In this document: positions 14,044-23,464 of the stretch, piece by piece | Numbering within the stretch: position 1 is the first letter of the stretch | How the letters are laid out: each line of letters opens with the position of its first letter | NCBI RefSeq assembly: GCF_015056685.1 | Contig: NZ_SVFW01000033.1 | Location: 1-44,075 of the forward strand | Reading direction: 5' to 3' | DNA length: 44,075 nt | Source of the DNA: Butyrivibrio sp. | Lineage (GTDB): Bacteria > Bacillota > Clostridia > Lachnospirales > Lachnospiraceae | Notes under the pieces: generated by a model | What the model was told of the DNA's origin: nothing | Databases searched by the model: none | What the model saw: the letters and a program-made list of their open reading frames with translations, nothing else | Position numbers and translations under genes: made by a program

Positions 14044-15234
14044 TCAGTTCTTCACGATCATCTTGCCGCCACGCTTTGATACTACGTCAAAGATAACTGC
14101 TGCCAGAAGAACTACACCTTTTACAACCTTCTGCATGTTGGCATCAACACCCATAAGTGACATACCAAGGTTGATAACACCCATAAGAACCGCACCTACA
14201 ATAACCCCTGGAACTGTTCCGATTCCGCCGTAAGCTGATGCTCCACCGATGAAACAGGATCCGATCGCATCCATCTCATAGTTCTGGCCATAGGTTGGCT
14301 GAGCTGATGTAAGTCTTGCAATTGTTACCATTCCTGCAAGTGCTGCCAAAAATCCCATGTTTGTATATGCAAGGAAATATACTCTATTAGTATCAATACC
14401 TGAAAGCTTTGTAGCCTTTTCGTTTCCACCTACTGCATAGAAGTAACGACCAACTGTAGTGTTGCTTGTAATGTAACCATATATAATTACCACAACCAAA
14501 ACCCAGATGAGAACTGTAGGAATTCCCTTGTGCTGAGAAAGCTTGTAAGCAAAGAGAATGATCACTGCTGCCAAGGCTGCAAGCTTTATTCCAAAGGTCC
14601 ATACAGGCTCAAGTTCGTAACCATTCTGCTTTTTCTTAACTCTGCTGAGAACCTGTAAAAGAACCAGCACAGATGCCGCAAGGATTCCTCCAAAGAGACA
14701 TGTGAGGTTAAGGCTCCCATTTCCAAAGAAATCAGGAATATAGCAATCTGCGCCGCCTCCGAAGAGGTTTACAAAGGTTGTCTGATCCTTAATAGATACT
14801 GTAAGACCGTTTAATGCTACGTTTGATAAACCTCTAAATGCAAGCATTCCTGCCAGTGTAACAATAAAAGGAGGAATTCTTACAAAGGCGATCCAAAATC
14901 CCTGGAATGCACCGATTGCTGTTCCGATGAGAATCATTATCAGAATTGTAAGCCACACAGGAGCTCCTACATTTACCATCAAAAGAGCTCCGATAGCACC
15001 TACAAAGCACACCACCGATCCAACTGAAAGATCGATGTTACCACCTGTCAGAATACAAAGCAGCATACCTGTTGCAAGAATGAACACATATGCATTCTGT
15101 GAGATCAGGTTACTTACATTCATAGGAAGAAGTATTGCTCCACCTGTTCTCCATGAAAAAAACGCTACTACAATAATTAAGACTATAACCATGGTGTTTT
15201 TCTTTAAAAACCCCAAAACCTGTTCCTTATTCAT
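14044..15234 (-). CDS. mmsB: Monosaccharide ABC transporter permease (MmsB/GguB/XylH-like)
   Basis: Inner-membrane permease of a CUT2-type sugar importer. It has 396 residues and about ten hydrophobic segments, the length typical of the multiple-monosaccharide subfamily rather than the shorter RbsC. The BPD_transp_2 landmarks are clear: YFYAVGGNEKATKLSGI, then GSCFIGGASAYGGIGTVPG. AGGAGG lies before the ATG. It is 17 bases from the ATPase gene upstream and is the last gene of the operon. Xylose, arabinose, galactose or glucose are likely substrates; the adjacent sensor cassette favours xylose or a related sugar. Confidence 0.92.
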   Translation of the reverse strand: MNKEQVLGFLKKNTMVIVLIIVVAFFSWRTGGAILLPMNVSNLISQNAYVFILATGMLLCILTGGNIDLSVGSVVCFVGAIGALLMVNVGAPVWLTILIMILIGTAIGAFQGFWIAFVRIPPFIVTLAGMLAFRGLSNVALNGLTVSIKDQTTFVNLFGGGADCYIPDFFGNGSLNLTCLFGGILAASVLVLLQVLSRVKKKQNGYELEPVWTFGIKLAALAAVIILFAYKLSQHKGIPTVLIWVLVVVIIYGYITSNTTVGRYFYAVGGNEKATKLSGIDTNRVYFLAYTNMGFLAALAGMVTIARLTSAQPTYGQNYEMDAIGSCFIGGASAYGGIGTVPGVIVGAVLMGVINLGMSLMGVDANMQKVVKGVVLLAAVIFDVVSKRGGKMIVKN

Positions 15235-15251
15235 TACTTTCCTCCTATTTA

Positions 15252-16784
15252 TTAACCAGCAGTCTGCAAAATTCTTGACATTATCTTTTCCTGAGTTGCC
15301 TCCTTGGCATCAAGTTCTCCTACAATCCTTCCCTCGTTCATGACATAGATTCTGTCTGACATTCCAAGTACCTCGGGAAGCTCGGAAGAAATAAGGATTA
15401 CAGATTTTCCTTCCGCTACCAGCTGGTTTATTATGCAGTAAATCTCGTATTTAGCACCTACATCGATACCTCTTGTAGGTTCATCAAGTATGAGGATATC
15501 AGGATTAGCAAACATCCATTTTGCCAAAAGAACTTTCTGCTGATTTCCACCGCTTAAGTTGCCAACATGCTGTTCTACAGAAGGCGCCTTTGTCTTTAGC
15601 TTATCCTTGTACTCTACCGCAACCGCATATTCTTTATGCTTGTCAATTACTGTTCTGTGGCTTACTGCCTCAAGATTTGCAACTGTAGTATTTGTCTTGA
15701 TCGGATTTGAAAGAATAAGGCCATTTCCCTTTCTGTCCTCAGTAACATATGCTAGTCCATGCTTTATCGCACTCTTAACAGTATTTAGCTGTACTTCTTT
15801 TCCGTTTAATATAATCTGTCCGGTGATATTCTCTCCGTAGCTCTTTCCAAAAATACTCATGGCAAGCTCTGTTCTTCCTGCTCCCATAAGTCCGGAGATT
15901 CCTAAAACTTCACCTTTTCTGACATAGATATTTACGTCATCAACAACTTTTCTATCTTTATGTAAAGGATGGTAAACATTCCAGTTCTTTACTTCCATGC
16001 TCACATCGCCGATGTTTGGCACTCTCTTTGGGAATCTGTCTGAGATCTCACGACCTACCATTCCCTTAATTATCCTGCTCTCAGAGAAGTCATCAACGCC
16101 CTTTGTAAGAGTCTCAATAGTCGCTCCGTCTCTTATGACAGTGATCTTGTCTGCCACATAAGAAACCTCATTTAATTTGTGAGAAATGATAATGGAAGTA
16201 AGACCACGTTCTTCCTTTAGCCTTAGCAAAAGATCAAGCAGCGCTTTTGAATCAGTCTCATTGAGTGATGATGTAGGCTCATCCAAAATAAGAAGCCTTG
16301 CCCTTTTAGAAAGAGCCTTGGCAATCTCTACAAGCTGCTGTTTACCAACACCAATATCCTTGATCAATGTCTGTGTACTTTCTCTAAGTCCAACAATATC
16401 CAGGTATCTTCTCGCCTGCTTGTTTGTCTCGTTCCAGTCAATCTTTATTTTCTTTCCTCTCTCATTTCCGAGGAACATATTCTCAGCAATAGTCATATAG
16501 GGAATAAGCGCAAGTTCCTGATGAATAATAACTATTCCCTTCTCTTCACTATCCTTTATGGCTCCAAACTTGCAAGTTTCACCATCATATACAATATCGC
16601 CCTCATAAGAACCATATGGATAAACACCACTAAGCACATTCATCAGTGTGGATTTTCCTGCCCCGTTTTCTCCAACAAGCGCATGAATCTCACCATTCAC
16701 AACTTTTAAGTTAACGTTGTCTAATGCTTTCACACCAGGAAAGGTCTTGGTGATATTTTTCATTTCCAATAATATCTTTTCCAA
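15252..16784 (-). CDS. mmsA: Monosaccharide ABC transporter ATPase (MmsA/GguA/XylG-like)
   Basis: Tandem two-domain ATPase of a CUT2 sugar importer, 510 residues. The first domain has Walker A GENGAGKST and Walker B LLILDEPTSSL. Its signature loop reads DIGVGKQQLVEIAKAL in place of LSGGQ, as is normal for this family. The second domain lacks a canonical P-loop (GLMGAGRTE) but has a good signature LSGGNQQK and Walker B DILILDEPTRGID, also a family trait. The start is TTG, five bases after a long GGAGGAGGGG. It sits between the sugar-binding protein and the permease genes. Confidence 0.94.
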   Translation of the reverse strand: MEKILLEMKNITKTFPGVKALDNVNLKVVNGEIHALVGENGAGKSTLMNVLSGVYPYGSYEGDIVYDGETCKFGAIKDSEEKGIVIIHQELALIPYMTIAENMFLGNERGKKIKIDWNETNKQARRYLDIVGLRESTQTLIKDIGVGKQQLVEIAKALSKRARLLILDEPTSSLNETDSKALLDLLLRLKEERGLTSIIISHKLNEVSYVADKITVIRDGATIETLTKGVDDFSESRIIKGMVGREISDRFPKRVPNIGDVSMEVKNWNVYHPLHKDRKVVDDVNIYVRKGEVLGISGLMGAGRTELAMSIFGKSYGENITGQIILNGKEVQLNTVKSAIKHGLAYVTEDRKGNGLILSNPIKTNTTVANLEAVSHRTVIDKHKEYAVAVEYKDKLKTKAPSVEQHVGNLSGGNQQKVLLAKWMFANPDILILDEPTRGIDVGAKYEIYCIINQLVAEGKSVILISSELPEVLGMSDRIYVMNEGRIVGELDAKEATQEKIMSRILQTAG

Positions 16785-16832
16785 TGTTGCCCCTCCTCCT
16801 TTTCTATCTGTATCGGCCTATTCTCAAATATA

Positions 16833-16855
16833 AGGCGGGCCAGTAAGACCCGCCT
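16833..16855 (-). promoter_or_regulatory. GC-rich intercistronic hairpin
   Basis: AGGCGGG (16833-16839) pairs with CCCGCCT (16849-16855) between the binding-protein and ATPase genes. No T-run follows on the minus strand, so it more likely protects the upstream mRNA or weakly attenuates transcription, raising binding protein over ATPase. Confidence 0.5.
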
Positions 16856-16868
16856 GTATAAAGCTTAA

Positions 16869-18017
16869 TTACTGAAGATCGCTCTCTTTGTAGTAACCTG
16901 AATCAATAAGAAGTTCTTTGTAGTTGTTAACATCAGCAAATACAGGTTCGCAAAGGTATGAAGGAATAACGCCTGTTCCGTTGTCGTATGTTGATGTGTC
17001 GTTAACAGGAGCATCTGTGCCCTTCATGATAGCGTCAACCATCTCTACTGTCTTAGCTGCAAGTGTACGTGTATCCTTGAAGATTGACATTGACTGCTTA
17101 CCAGCGATCATGTTCTTAACGTTTGCAACGTCACAGTCCTGACCTGTGATGATTGGCCAATCACCTGTGTAGTTAGCTTCAAGAGAGTTTGTAACACCAA
17201 GAGCTGTTGAGTCATTTGAGCAAAGAACTGCATCAAGCTTTGTTCCATTTGCATAGTTAGCAGAAATGATAGCATCCATTCTTGACTGTGCATTCTCTGT
17301 TGACCAGTTAGCTGTTGCAACGTTATCGAAGTCTTTCTGGCCTGACTGAACAACGAGCTTGCCTTCGTCGATGTACTTGTTAAGTACGTCCATAGCGCCG
17401 CCGTAGAAGAATCTTGCATTGTTGTCACCAGGATCACCTGTGAAGATTTCAATGTTGAATGGGCCTGCTGCGTTGTCAAGATCAAGCTGATCTCTGATGT
17501 ACTCGCCCTGCTTTGTTCCAACCATGTAGTTATCAAATGTTGCATAGTATGAAACAGCATCTGAATTCATGATAAGACGGTCATAAGCGATAACTGAGAT
17601 TCCTGCTTCCTTTGCCTGAGCAAGAACAGTTCCAAGTGAATCACCATCGATAGAAGCAATAACAAGAACCTGTGCCCCTGAGCTGATCATGTTCTCAATC
17701 TGAGAAACCTGAGTAGCAATATCGTTTGATGCATACTGAAGGTCAACTTCATAGCCTGCTGCCTTAAGCTGCTCTTCCATGTTGGCACCATCCTGGTTCC
17801 ATCTCTGAAGATCCTTAGTAGGCATTGCAACGCCGACTTTTCCGCCGCCTGCGCTCTCTGTCTGTGCAGGTGTTTCTGTCTTTGTCTCTGTTTTGGTCTC
17901 AGTCTGAGCTGCGCTGTTGTCAGTCTGTGTCTGAGCCGGTGCTGCACTTCCGCATCCAACCATGAGCGATGCTGCCATAGCCATTGAAAGAACTGCACTT
18001 AATAGTTTTCTCTTCAT
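16869..18017 (-). CDS. Sugar-binding lipoprotein (ChvE/XylF-like)
   Basis: Extracellular receptor of the CUT2 importer, about 382 residues. ATG at 18017 is preceded by GGGAGG at seven bases; an upstream in-frame GTG at 18032 is part of the ribosome binding site region. The signal peptide ends in MVGC, followed by a Thr/Gln/Glu-rich linker to about residue 50. The periplasmic-binding fold follows, with family landmarks MPTKDLQRWNQDG, VIASIDGDSL, VIAYDRLI and ITGQDCDVANVKNM. It opens the transporter operon after a terminator at 18153-18192, so it has its own regulated start, probably controlled by the YesN-type regulator next door. Confidence 0.93.
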   Translation of the reverse strand: MKRKLLSAVLSMAMAASLMVGCGSAAPAQTQTDNSAAQTETKTETKTETPAQTESAGGGKVGVAMPTKDLQRWNQDGANMEEQLKAAGYEVDLQYASNDIATQVSQIENMISSGAQVLVIASIDGDSLGTVLAQAKEAGISVIAYDRLIMNSDAVSYYATFDNYMVGTKQGEYIRDQLDLDNAAGPFNIEIFTGDPGDNNARFFYGGAMDVLNKYIDEGKLVVQSGQKDFDNVATANWSTENAQSRMDAIISANYANGTKLDAVLCSNDSTALGVTNSLEANYTGDWPIITGQDCDVANVKNMIAGKQSMSIFKDTRTLAAKTVEMVDAIMKGTDAPVNDTSTYDNGTGVIPSYLCEPVFADVNNYKELLIDSGYYKESDLQ

Positions 18018-18084
18018 TTCTTTTCCTCCCACAATAGTTTGTTAGTAGTTTTTTGCAGATTGTTTTCTGCTCCTTACGAGTGTC

Positions 18085-18090
18085 ATTCTA
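18085..18090 (-). promoter_or_regulatory. Candidate -10 of the sugar transporter operon
   Basis: TAGAAT on the minus strand, about 70 bases before the binding-protein ATG. No good -35 is present, which would suit an activator-dependent promoter. Confidence 0.3.
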
Positions 18091-18152
18091 GCATCGGGAG
18101 AATAGGAGTAACTTACGACTTATAGCACATTTTTATTATTAAATTTTTATAA

Positions 18153-18192
18153 AAAAAGCTGTGCTAGCATTTTATTGCAAGCACAGCTTTTT
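18153..18192 (-). terminator. Terminator of the sugar-sensing operon
   Basis: A 13-bp stem AAAAAGCTGTGCT (18153-18165) pairs with 18180-18192, with a 14-base loop and T-rich flanks. It lies between the second sugar-binding protein gene and the transporter operon, separating the two transcription units. Confidence 0.85.
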
Positions 18193-18217
18193 GATTTTCA
18201 AAATAATGCTACTGTCA

Positions 18218-19285
18218 TTATTTTGGCATTTTTCCCGGAACATTTAAGTACACATCTTCTTTTAAATGAAAGCCACTCTTAATTATTACTTCATCGATAT
18301 TATCCGCTGTAACACTGACCGGTTCTATCTTTAGATACGGGATTTTTTTTCCGTCATTATCATATACGGAGAGTTCTTCTTCCAAAAGCTCCTCCCCTTT
18401 AGCCAGCTTAACTGCTGACTGCGCCGCTTTCTGAGCCAGCTTCTCGATTGGCTTATACACAGTCATAAGCTGAGTTCCCTCAACTATCCTCTGGCAGGCT
18501 TCAAGATCAGCATCCTGTCCCACAACCAGCTTTTTACCTGCAAGTCTCTTTTCAGACAGCGCATGGACCACTTTGCTGGCAAGGTCATCATTGCCGCACA
18601 TAATAGCATCAGCCTGTTCAACCAGATCCATGTGCTCGTAGATATAATCCCCTGCAAGTTCCGCTCTCCAGCCATCGGCATGAAAGACATCAAGGACAAG
18701 TATCTTATTCTCCTCCATTACTTTTCCAAAGCCGCTCTCAACCATAGGTACATTGTAGTCTGTTGGCGATCCGCAGAGCATAAGCACTTTCCCGCTGCTC
18801 AGACCCTTTTTCATAAGGGCATTTCCCATCATTTCCCCGACCTTCTCATTGTCAAAAGAAATATAGAGATCTGCATCTGCCCCTGCAATAGGTCTGTCAT
18901 AGGCGATTACCTTGATTCCTGCTTCCCTGGCCTTTTCTACGCTCTCCAAGATTTCCTCGGAATCAATAGTAATGATAACTATCACATCCATGCCTTTTTT
19001 TATAAAATAATCGATTTGCTGCCTTTGCTGGGCAGGATCTCCATTGGCATTCTGGACATTAACCTCTGCCCCCAGCTCTTTTGCCGTGGAAACAAATACA
19101 TCCCTGTCCCTCTGCCAACGCTCTATGACAAAAGAGTCAAAGCACATGCCGATCTGGATCTTATCGCTTTCCTTCTCCGCACTATTATCTGCTTTCGCCG
19201 ATTCTTTTTCACATCCGCTAAAGGACATTACAGTTAAAAAAGCCAGTAAAAAAACACAAATAACCCTTCTTATTCTTTTCCCCAT
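18218..19285 (-). CDS. Second sugar-binding lipoprotein (XylF/ChvE-like)
   Basis: Periplasmic-binding-fold lipoprotein, 355 residues, with lipobox SFSGC. Landmarks parallel the transporter's own receptor: CFDSFVIERWQRD, VIVIITIDSEEI, VIAYDRPI, and VVGQDADLEACQRIVEG. It is related to the binding protein at 16869-18017 but clearly diverged. It lies 12 bases downstream of the response regulator gene and ends the sensor operon. It could deliver sugar to the same permease with another specificity, or present sugar to the sensor. The position inside the regulatory operon rather than the transport operon is notable. Confidence 0.88.
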   Translation of the reverse strand: MGKRIRRVICVFLLAFLTVMSFSGCEKESAKADNSAEKESDKIQIGMCFDSFVIERWQRDRDVFVSTAKELGAEVNVQNANGDPAQQRQQIDYFIKKGMDVIVIITIDSEEILESVEKAREAGIKVIAYDRPIAGADADLYISFDNEKVGEMMGNALMKKGLSSGKVLMLCGSPTDYNVPMVESGFGKVMEENKILVLDVFHADGWRAELAGDYIYEHMDLVEQADAIMCGNDDLASKVVHALSEKRLAGKKLVVGQDADLEACQRIVEGTQLMTVYKPIEKLAQKAAQSAVKLAKGEELLEEELSVYDNDGKKIPYLKIEPVSVTADNIDEVIIKSGFHLKEDVYLNVPGKMPK

Positions 19286-19297
19286 TTTAAATACCCT

Positions 19298-20893
19298 TTA
19301 GAACCTGTCTTTATATTCTGTAGGTGTAACTCCAACGTTTTTCTTAAAGCTGCGGCTAAAATAATTAGGATCGGTATAGCCACAGGAAATGCATATCTCC
19401 TTAATAGAAAGATCCGACTCCTCCAAAAGCTTTTTGGCCTTTTCTATTCTTACATTTGTCAGATACTCAATGAAATTAAGTCCATTTTCTTCTTTAAATA
19501 TCTTACTAAAATAGTAAGGCGATATATTAACGACTCTTGAGACATCATCAAGGGAAATGTCTTTATGGAAATTGTCTTTGATATAATCCATGGCCGTTTT
19601 CATAATGCTGTTTGAGCGCTCTTCCCTCTTGCTGATCACGTTCCTGCAGGCACCTGACATCTTATCTATGAACCATTTCTTTATCTCCGCAGGTGAATCA
19701 AGCTCCATTATTTCAGGAAGGTAGTTATTTCTCCCAGAGTACTTGTAGGTCTGTCCGCCGTTCTGATATGCAAGATGCTCTGCGTATAAAGAAAACTCCA
19801 GTACTTTAAGCCTCATGGACATCAGGTCTCCATCCCTGGCTCTCTGGCACATCCAGTCGGCATACTTTTCCGCATATACCAAAGTTCCATTCTGGTCACC
19901 TTTTGTAACCGCATCAAACATGGGCTTTTCAAGGTCCTTGGGATAATCATCCTCATATCCACAGCTAATAGTAAGGTCATCCACATGAGCAACTGAGCCT
20001 GTTGTAGCTATAAGTGCGTTTAAAGCTTCCTTATAAGACTCTGCAAGCTCCCTTAAGGGCTTAACTCCGCCAATCCCCACTCTGAAGCTGATCTCTGTCT
20101 TTTTCTTAAGAAACCTGGCCATTTCCCTTGCCCTGTCAATGATCTCAGTTCTCTCGTTGTAATCAAGACTCTCTTTTTCAAGAGGCAAAAGAACTGCTAT
20201 CTTATTGGCCATTACGTTTCCAATCTTGCAGTCAAAAAAGGTCCTGACACCTTCTCTTATCTCCTGATATTTACCGGATATTTTTACAGAGCTTCCAACC
20301 GCGTTGGTCATGTGGTTTCCCTCCTGGGAATCACCACAGACAATGGCAAGCATACAGCCATAGTTCTCATTTATCCCCAGAATAGTCCTGTAGCTGTCTA
20401 TATCCTCTTCAAAATGTTCCTGCAAAAGAATGTCATAAATAAGTCCGTTCTCGATAATAGGCTCAACTGTCTCAAGCTTTTCCTTGATTAAAAGCTCATT
20501 GCTGCGCTTTTCACGATCGCTGTCTATCTGCTCCATGGCCTTTTTCAGAACTGTGATTACCTTTATCCTCTCCATGGGCTTTGTGATATACTCCAAAACT
20601 CCCAGTTTTATGGCCTCTTTAGCATAATCGAACTTATCATAGGCGGACATAACAATGAAAACAGTGTTAGTGCAAAACCTCTTCATTTCTTTTATGGCAT
20701 CAATGCCGTTGATCCCCGGCATATGGATATCTATAACCGCAATATCAGGTCTGAAACTCTCTGCAAGTTCTATGACCTTTCGGCCCGACTTTGCAAACTC
20801 AACCTGACATAACTGCCCGAACTCTTTTTCTATTATGAATTTCATTGAGTCGATGACGATACCCTCGTCATCAGCAATCATCACCCTGTACAT
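19298..20893 (-). CDS. yesN: Response regulator, YesN/AraC type
   Basis: Cytoplasmic DNA-binding regulator of a two-component pair. Residues 1-120 form a receiver with the acidic pair D8-D9 and phospho-acceptor D55 (VIDIHMPG). The middle 280 residues are a poorly conserved linker region. The C-terminal 100 residues are a double helix-turn-helix of AraC type (DISLDDVSRVVNISPYYFSK, then CGYTDPNYFSRSFKK). The ATG at 20893 is preceded by GAGGGAG at six bases and overlaps the kinase gene by 23 bases. It probably activates the sugar transporter operon downstream, by analogy with the clostridial xylose regulator of this family. Confidence 0.93.
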   Translation of the reverse strand: MYRVMIADDEGIVIDSMKFIIEKEFGQLCQVEFAKSGRKVIELAESFRPDIAVIDIHMPGINGIDAIKEMKRFCTNTVFIVMSAYDKFDYAKEAIKLGVLEYITKPMERIKVITVLKKAMEQIDSDREKRSNELLIKEKLETVEPIIENGLIYDILLQEHFEEDIDSYRTILGINENYGCMLAIVCGDSQEGNHMTNAVGSSVKISGKYQEIREGVRTFFDCKIGNVMANKIAVLLPLEKESLDYNERTEIIDRAREMARFLKKKTEISFRVGIGGVKPLRELAESYKEALNALIATTGSVAHVDDLTISCGYEDDYPKDLEKPMFDAVTKGDQNGTLVYAEKYADWMCQRARDGDLMSMRLKVLEFSLYAEHLAYQNGGQTYKYSGRNNYLPEIMELDSPAEIKKWFIDKMSGACRNVISKREERSNSIMKTAMDYIKDNFHKDISLDDVSRVVNISPYYFSKIFKEENGLNFIEYLTNVRIEKAKKLLEESDLSIKEICISCGYTDPNYFSRSFKKNVGVTPTEYKDRF

Positions 20894-22370
20894 TTTTTGC
20901 TCCCTCAAGAGGCAGACGAATCACTACTTCGCAGCCCTTGCCTTCTCCTTCACTAAATATCTGCAATACGTCCTCATGCCCCACAAAAAGACGGAGCCTT
21001 TTTATCACATTGTCCATGCCTATTCCGTTGTTGTCATAGGCGTTTTCATCGCTTACATAATCCCCTGAAAGGATCTTTTCTATAGTCTCATTACTGATGC
21101 CTTTTCCGTTATCCTTCACACTTATGCAGACATCTTTGTCCTGCCTGTAAACTCTAAGAACAATCCTGCCATCCCCGGCCATTTCCCTTATACCGTGATT
21201 TACAGCATTCTCTACAATTGGCTGAAGGATCATGCTTGGCATTTTGTGATCAAGAAGTCTTTCATCCACCTGTTTTTCGTAACCAATATCCCCTGAAAAA
21301 CGCACATTTAAAATGTGGATGTAGTTGTCAACTAAAGTGACCTCTTCCCTTAAAGTAACAGCGTCCTTCTGATTTTTAACATTGTATCTGAAAAAGTCAG
21401 CTACAGTCTGAACATATTCATAAGTTCTGTCAGCACCTTCCATCATTGCAAGCTGGGCACCTGCATTTAACGTGTTAAAAAGAAAATGTGGGTTTATCTG
21501 GGCCTGCAAATACCGCAGCTGTGCGTCCTTAAGATGTGCCTCCATCATCAGCTCTTTTTCCTGCATATAGCGCTCATTGGCCATGCTGACCTTAAGCTGT
21601 TCAATGTAGTCCTTGATGCTGACGATCATCTTGTTAAAGGCACCGATAACAATGCCGACTTCATCGCTATAGGAGACCGACGGAAGTGTCACATCGAAAT
21701 CACCGTCTGCGATCTCATTGGCTGAATCCGCAAGGCTTTTAAGTGGCATTATCATCGCCTTAACAAAGCTTGTGATTATGATCACATTTCCTATCATTAC
21801 AAAAGTCATTACCACAACGCCTATGATCTCAAAGGTTCTAAAGGTCTGGATCAGGGTTATGAAGTCCTCTGAATTTATTACAAAAAGCTCCAGATTAAGA
21901 CTTGTAATATAGCTTTGTATGTTCTCAAAAAGATCCGTGGAGGATTCATAGTAGGCTCTGTATTTTTCTACATTTCTTCCTCTTTTGGCCTCTATAGTCT
22001 GCTCAACCTGCTCAAGGTATTCACCCGACATGTACTTTATATTTCTTTCCATTCGGTTAAAAGAAAAATCGGTAACTTTATCTCCCAGATCATCAGTCAG
22101 ATCTTTGAACTTCTGAGCATTTATATAGTAGTTTTCCAGAGAGTCACTGGTCTTTGAAGAAAGATACTCAGTCATGGAATCCTGAACCATGTTAAGCGCC
22201 ACGGAAAGCTCATTTAAAGACCTGTTACTTTCATAGACCATCTCCATGTCTTTTGACATGCTGTTGATCCCGACTATCAAAAAGAGATTAACGATAAATA
22301 TGGTTATATTGGCAAGAACGCAGGCGCTTATGATCTTGGTCTGAAGGGGGCTGTTTAAGAATTTATTCAT
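20871..22370 (-). CDS. lytS: Sensor histidine kinase, LytS/YesM type
   Basis: Membrane kinase, about 499 residues. It has a first membrane helix at about 14-34, an extracellular helical region of about 130 residues, a second membrane helix at about 165-190, then a HAMP-like segment. The phospho-acceptor motif is QAQINPHFLFNTLN, and the ATPase core has PIVENAVNHG, VKDNGKGI and NGIGMDNVIKRL. This is the His_kinase (PF06580) type. ATG at 22370 has GGAGG six bases upstream and overlaps the sensor-protein gene by eight bases. The small extracellular part fits a kinase that senses through a separate binding protein. Confidence 0.93.
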   Translation of the reverse strand: MNKFLNSPLQTKIISACVLANITIFIVNLFLIVGINSMSKDMEMVYESNRSLNELSVALNMVQDSMTEYLSSKTSDSLENYYINAQKFKDLTDDLGDKVTDFSFNRMERNIKYMSGEYLEQVEQTIEAKRGRNVEKYRAYYESSTDLFENIQSYITSLNLELFVINSEDFITLIQTFRTFEIIGVVVMTFVMIGNVIIITSFVKAMIMPLKSLADSANEIADGDFDVTLPSVSYSDEVGIVIGAFNKMIVSIKDYIEQLKVSMANERYMQEKELMMEAHLKDAQLRYLQAQINPHFLFNTLNAGAQLAMMEGADRTYEYVQTVADFFRYNVKNQKDAVTLREEVTLVDNYIHILNVRFSGDIGYEKQVDERLLDHKMPSMILQPIVENAVNHGIREMAGDGRIVLRVYRQDKDVCISVKDNGKGISNETIEKILSGDYVSDENAYDNNGIGMDNVIKRLRLFVGHEDVLQIFSEGEGKGCEVVIRLPLEGAKNVQGDDC

Positions 22371-23448
22371 CAAGAGCCTCCTTCTTCAGGAAATCTGCCA
22401 CGTTACTTCTGTCGATAAGTGTTACGTCTGCCAGATAATATTCGCTTGTATTTCCAAATTCATAATAGTCCAAAAGGGCAGAAACACTGTACTCTCCCAG
22501 CTGCTTGGTATCGATTGAGATAGTAGCATAGACACCGCCTCTGTCTATGGCCTTAACAATCTCAGAGGAGTCGTAATAACCGAGTACGCTGACTTCTCCT
22601 ACCTTGTTAAAATCAACAACTGCCTGATAAGTACAGGTAGTATTAAGCTCATTCAGGCACACGATTACATCAGGAACATCCTCTTTTAAAAAGATATCCC
22701 TGATTGATTCTTCTACCGAAAATGCATTTGTGTTATCAACCGTGACAATAGAAACATCAAACTCTGCGTCTGTTACATTTTCTTCACTGATAGTATCCTG
22801 AATGGCAGAAATAATGATATTCTGTCCGGCGTCTTTGGTATCAGCATTTGCAAGAACTGCGACCTGAACCTTTCTGGTATCCTCAACACCATCTTCTCCA
22901 AGAAGCTTTTCACGTCTTGCGTCCTTGATAATATTGATGATCTGCTTGGCATACATCTTGCCCACGCTATATCCACCGATCCCCACAAAGCTCAGCCTGT
23001 CGGAATGGGTGTTATCACCATAGAGCGTTACTACAGGTATCCCATTACTTACCGCATCATTTATGAGCGCAGTCATGGAACTTGACTCATCAGCACAGAC
23101 CATGATCCCGTCGACCTTTGATGCTGTTGCTATCTTCATCAGTTCTTCACAGGAATAGTCCCTTGAAAGATTCATCCCCAAAAGATCTACATAGATATCA
23201 GATTCCCTGGCTTTTTCCAGCGCTCCCTCATACACTGACTGCCAAAAATCTGTCTTGTAATTATCAGTTATCATCACAAAATACTTGTCATAGGTGTGAG
23301 CTTCCGCCTGTTTAACAAGCTCTAATCTGTAAAATCTAAAGTATAGCGACCCAAAGATAAGTGTCAAAAGCGTAAAAAGAAGCGTTAGTATCAGCACCAG
23401 ATACTGTCTTCTTATTTTTTTTGCGTATAAGTCTTTTCTTACTTTCAT
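22363..23448 (-). CDS. Membrane-anchored sugar-binding sensor (XylFII-like)
   Basis: 361 residues with one N-terminal membrane anchor (about 17-37, no lipobox) followed by a periplasmic-binding-protein fold (about 55-350). The landmarks are KYFVMITDNYKTDFWQSV, VDGIMVCADES and VSVLGYYDSSEI. It is translationally coupled to the LytS-type kinase. The gene set of membrane binding protein, LytS kinase and YesN regulator beside a CUT2 sugar transporter matches the XylFII-LytS-YesN xylose-sensing system known in Clostridium. Its role as the sugar-sensing partner of the kinase follows from that family knowledge; the actual sugar is an inference. No ribosome binding site precedes the ATG (see the promoter at 23456-23464). 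Confidence 0.86.
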   Translation of the reverse strand: MKVRKDLYAKKIRRQYLVLILTLLFTLLTLIFGSLYFRFYRLELVKQAEAHTYDKYFVMITDNYKTDFWQSVYEGALEKARESDIYVDLLGMNLSRDYSCEELMKIATASKVDGIMVCADESSSMTALINDAVSNGIPVVTLYGDNTHSDRLSFVGIGGYSVGKMYAKQIINIIKDARREKLLGEDGVEDTRKVQVAVLANADTKDAGQNIIISAIQDTISEENVTDAEFDVSIVTVDNTNAFSVEESIRDIFLKEDVPDVIVCLNELNTTCTYQAVVDFNKVGEVSVLGYYDSSEIVKAIDRGGVYATISIDTKQLGEYSVSALLDYYEFGNTSEYYLADVTLIDRSNVADFLKKEALDE

Positions 23449-23455
23449 AAGGTTG

Positions 23456-23464
23456 ATTTTAGCA
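23456..23464 (-). promoter_or_regulatory. Extended -10 promoter immediately before the sensor gene
   Basis: On the minus strand TGC-TAAAAT ends seven bases before the ATG at 23448, with an imperfect palindrome TGACT-TT-AGTCA at 23467-23478 just upstream. A start about seven bases after this element would fall on or next to the ATG, giving a leaderless message, which would explain the missing ribosome binding site. Confidence 0.4.

Noticed and set aside
18073..18118. Repeated CTTACGA at 18073-18079 and 18112-18118 as a possible YesN binding pair
   Set aside because: A 7-base repeat within about 130 bases is expected by chance fairly often, and the copies flank the -10 candidate without normal activator geometry.
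18166..18179. Extra pairing in the loop of the 18153-18192 terminator as a regulatory switch
   Set aside because: Only two or three further pairs are possible (AGC with GCA); nothing suggests more than a terminator.
18563..19237. Plus-strand frame of 224 codons opposite the second sugar-binding protein
   Set aside because: Antisense to a strong family match, with no ribosome binding site or known motifs.
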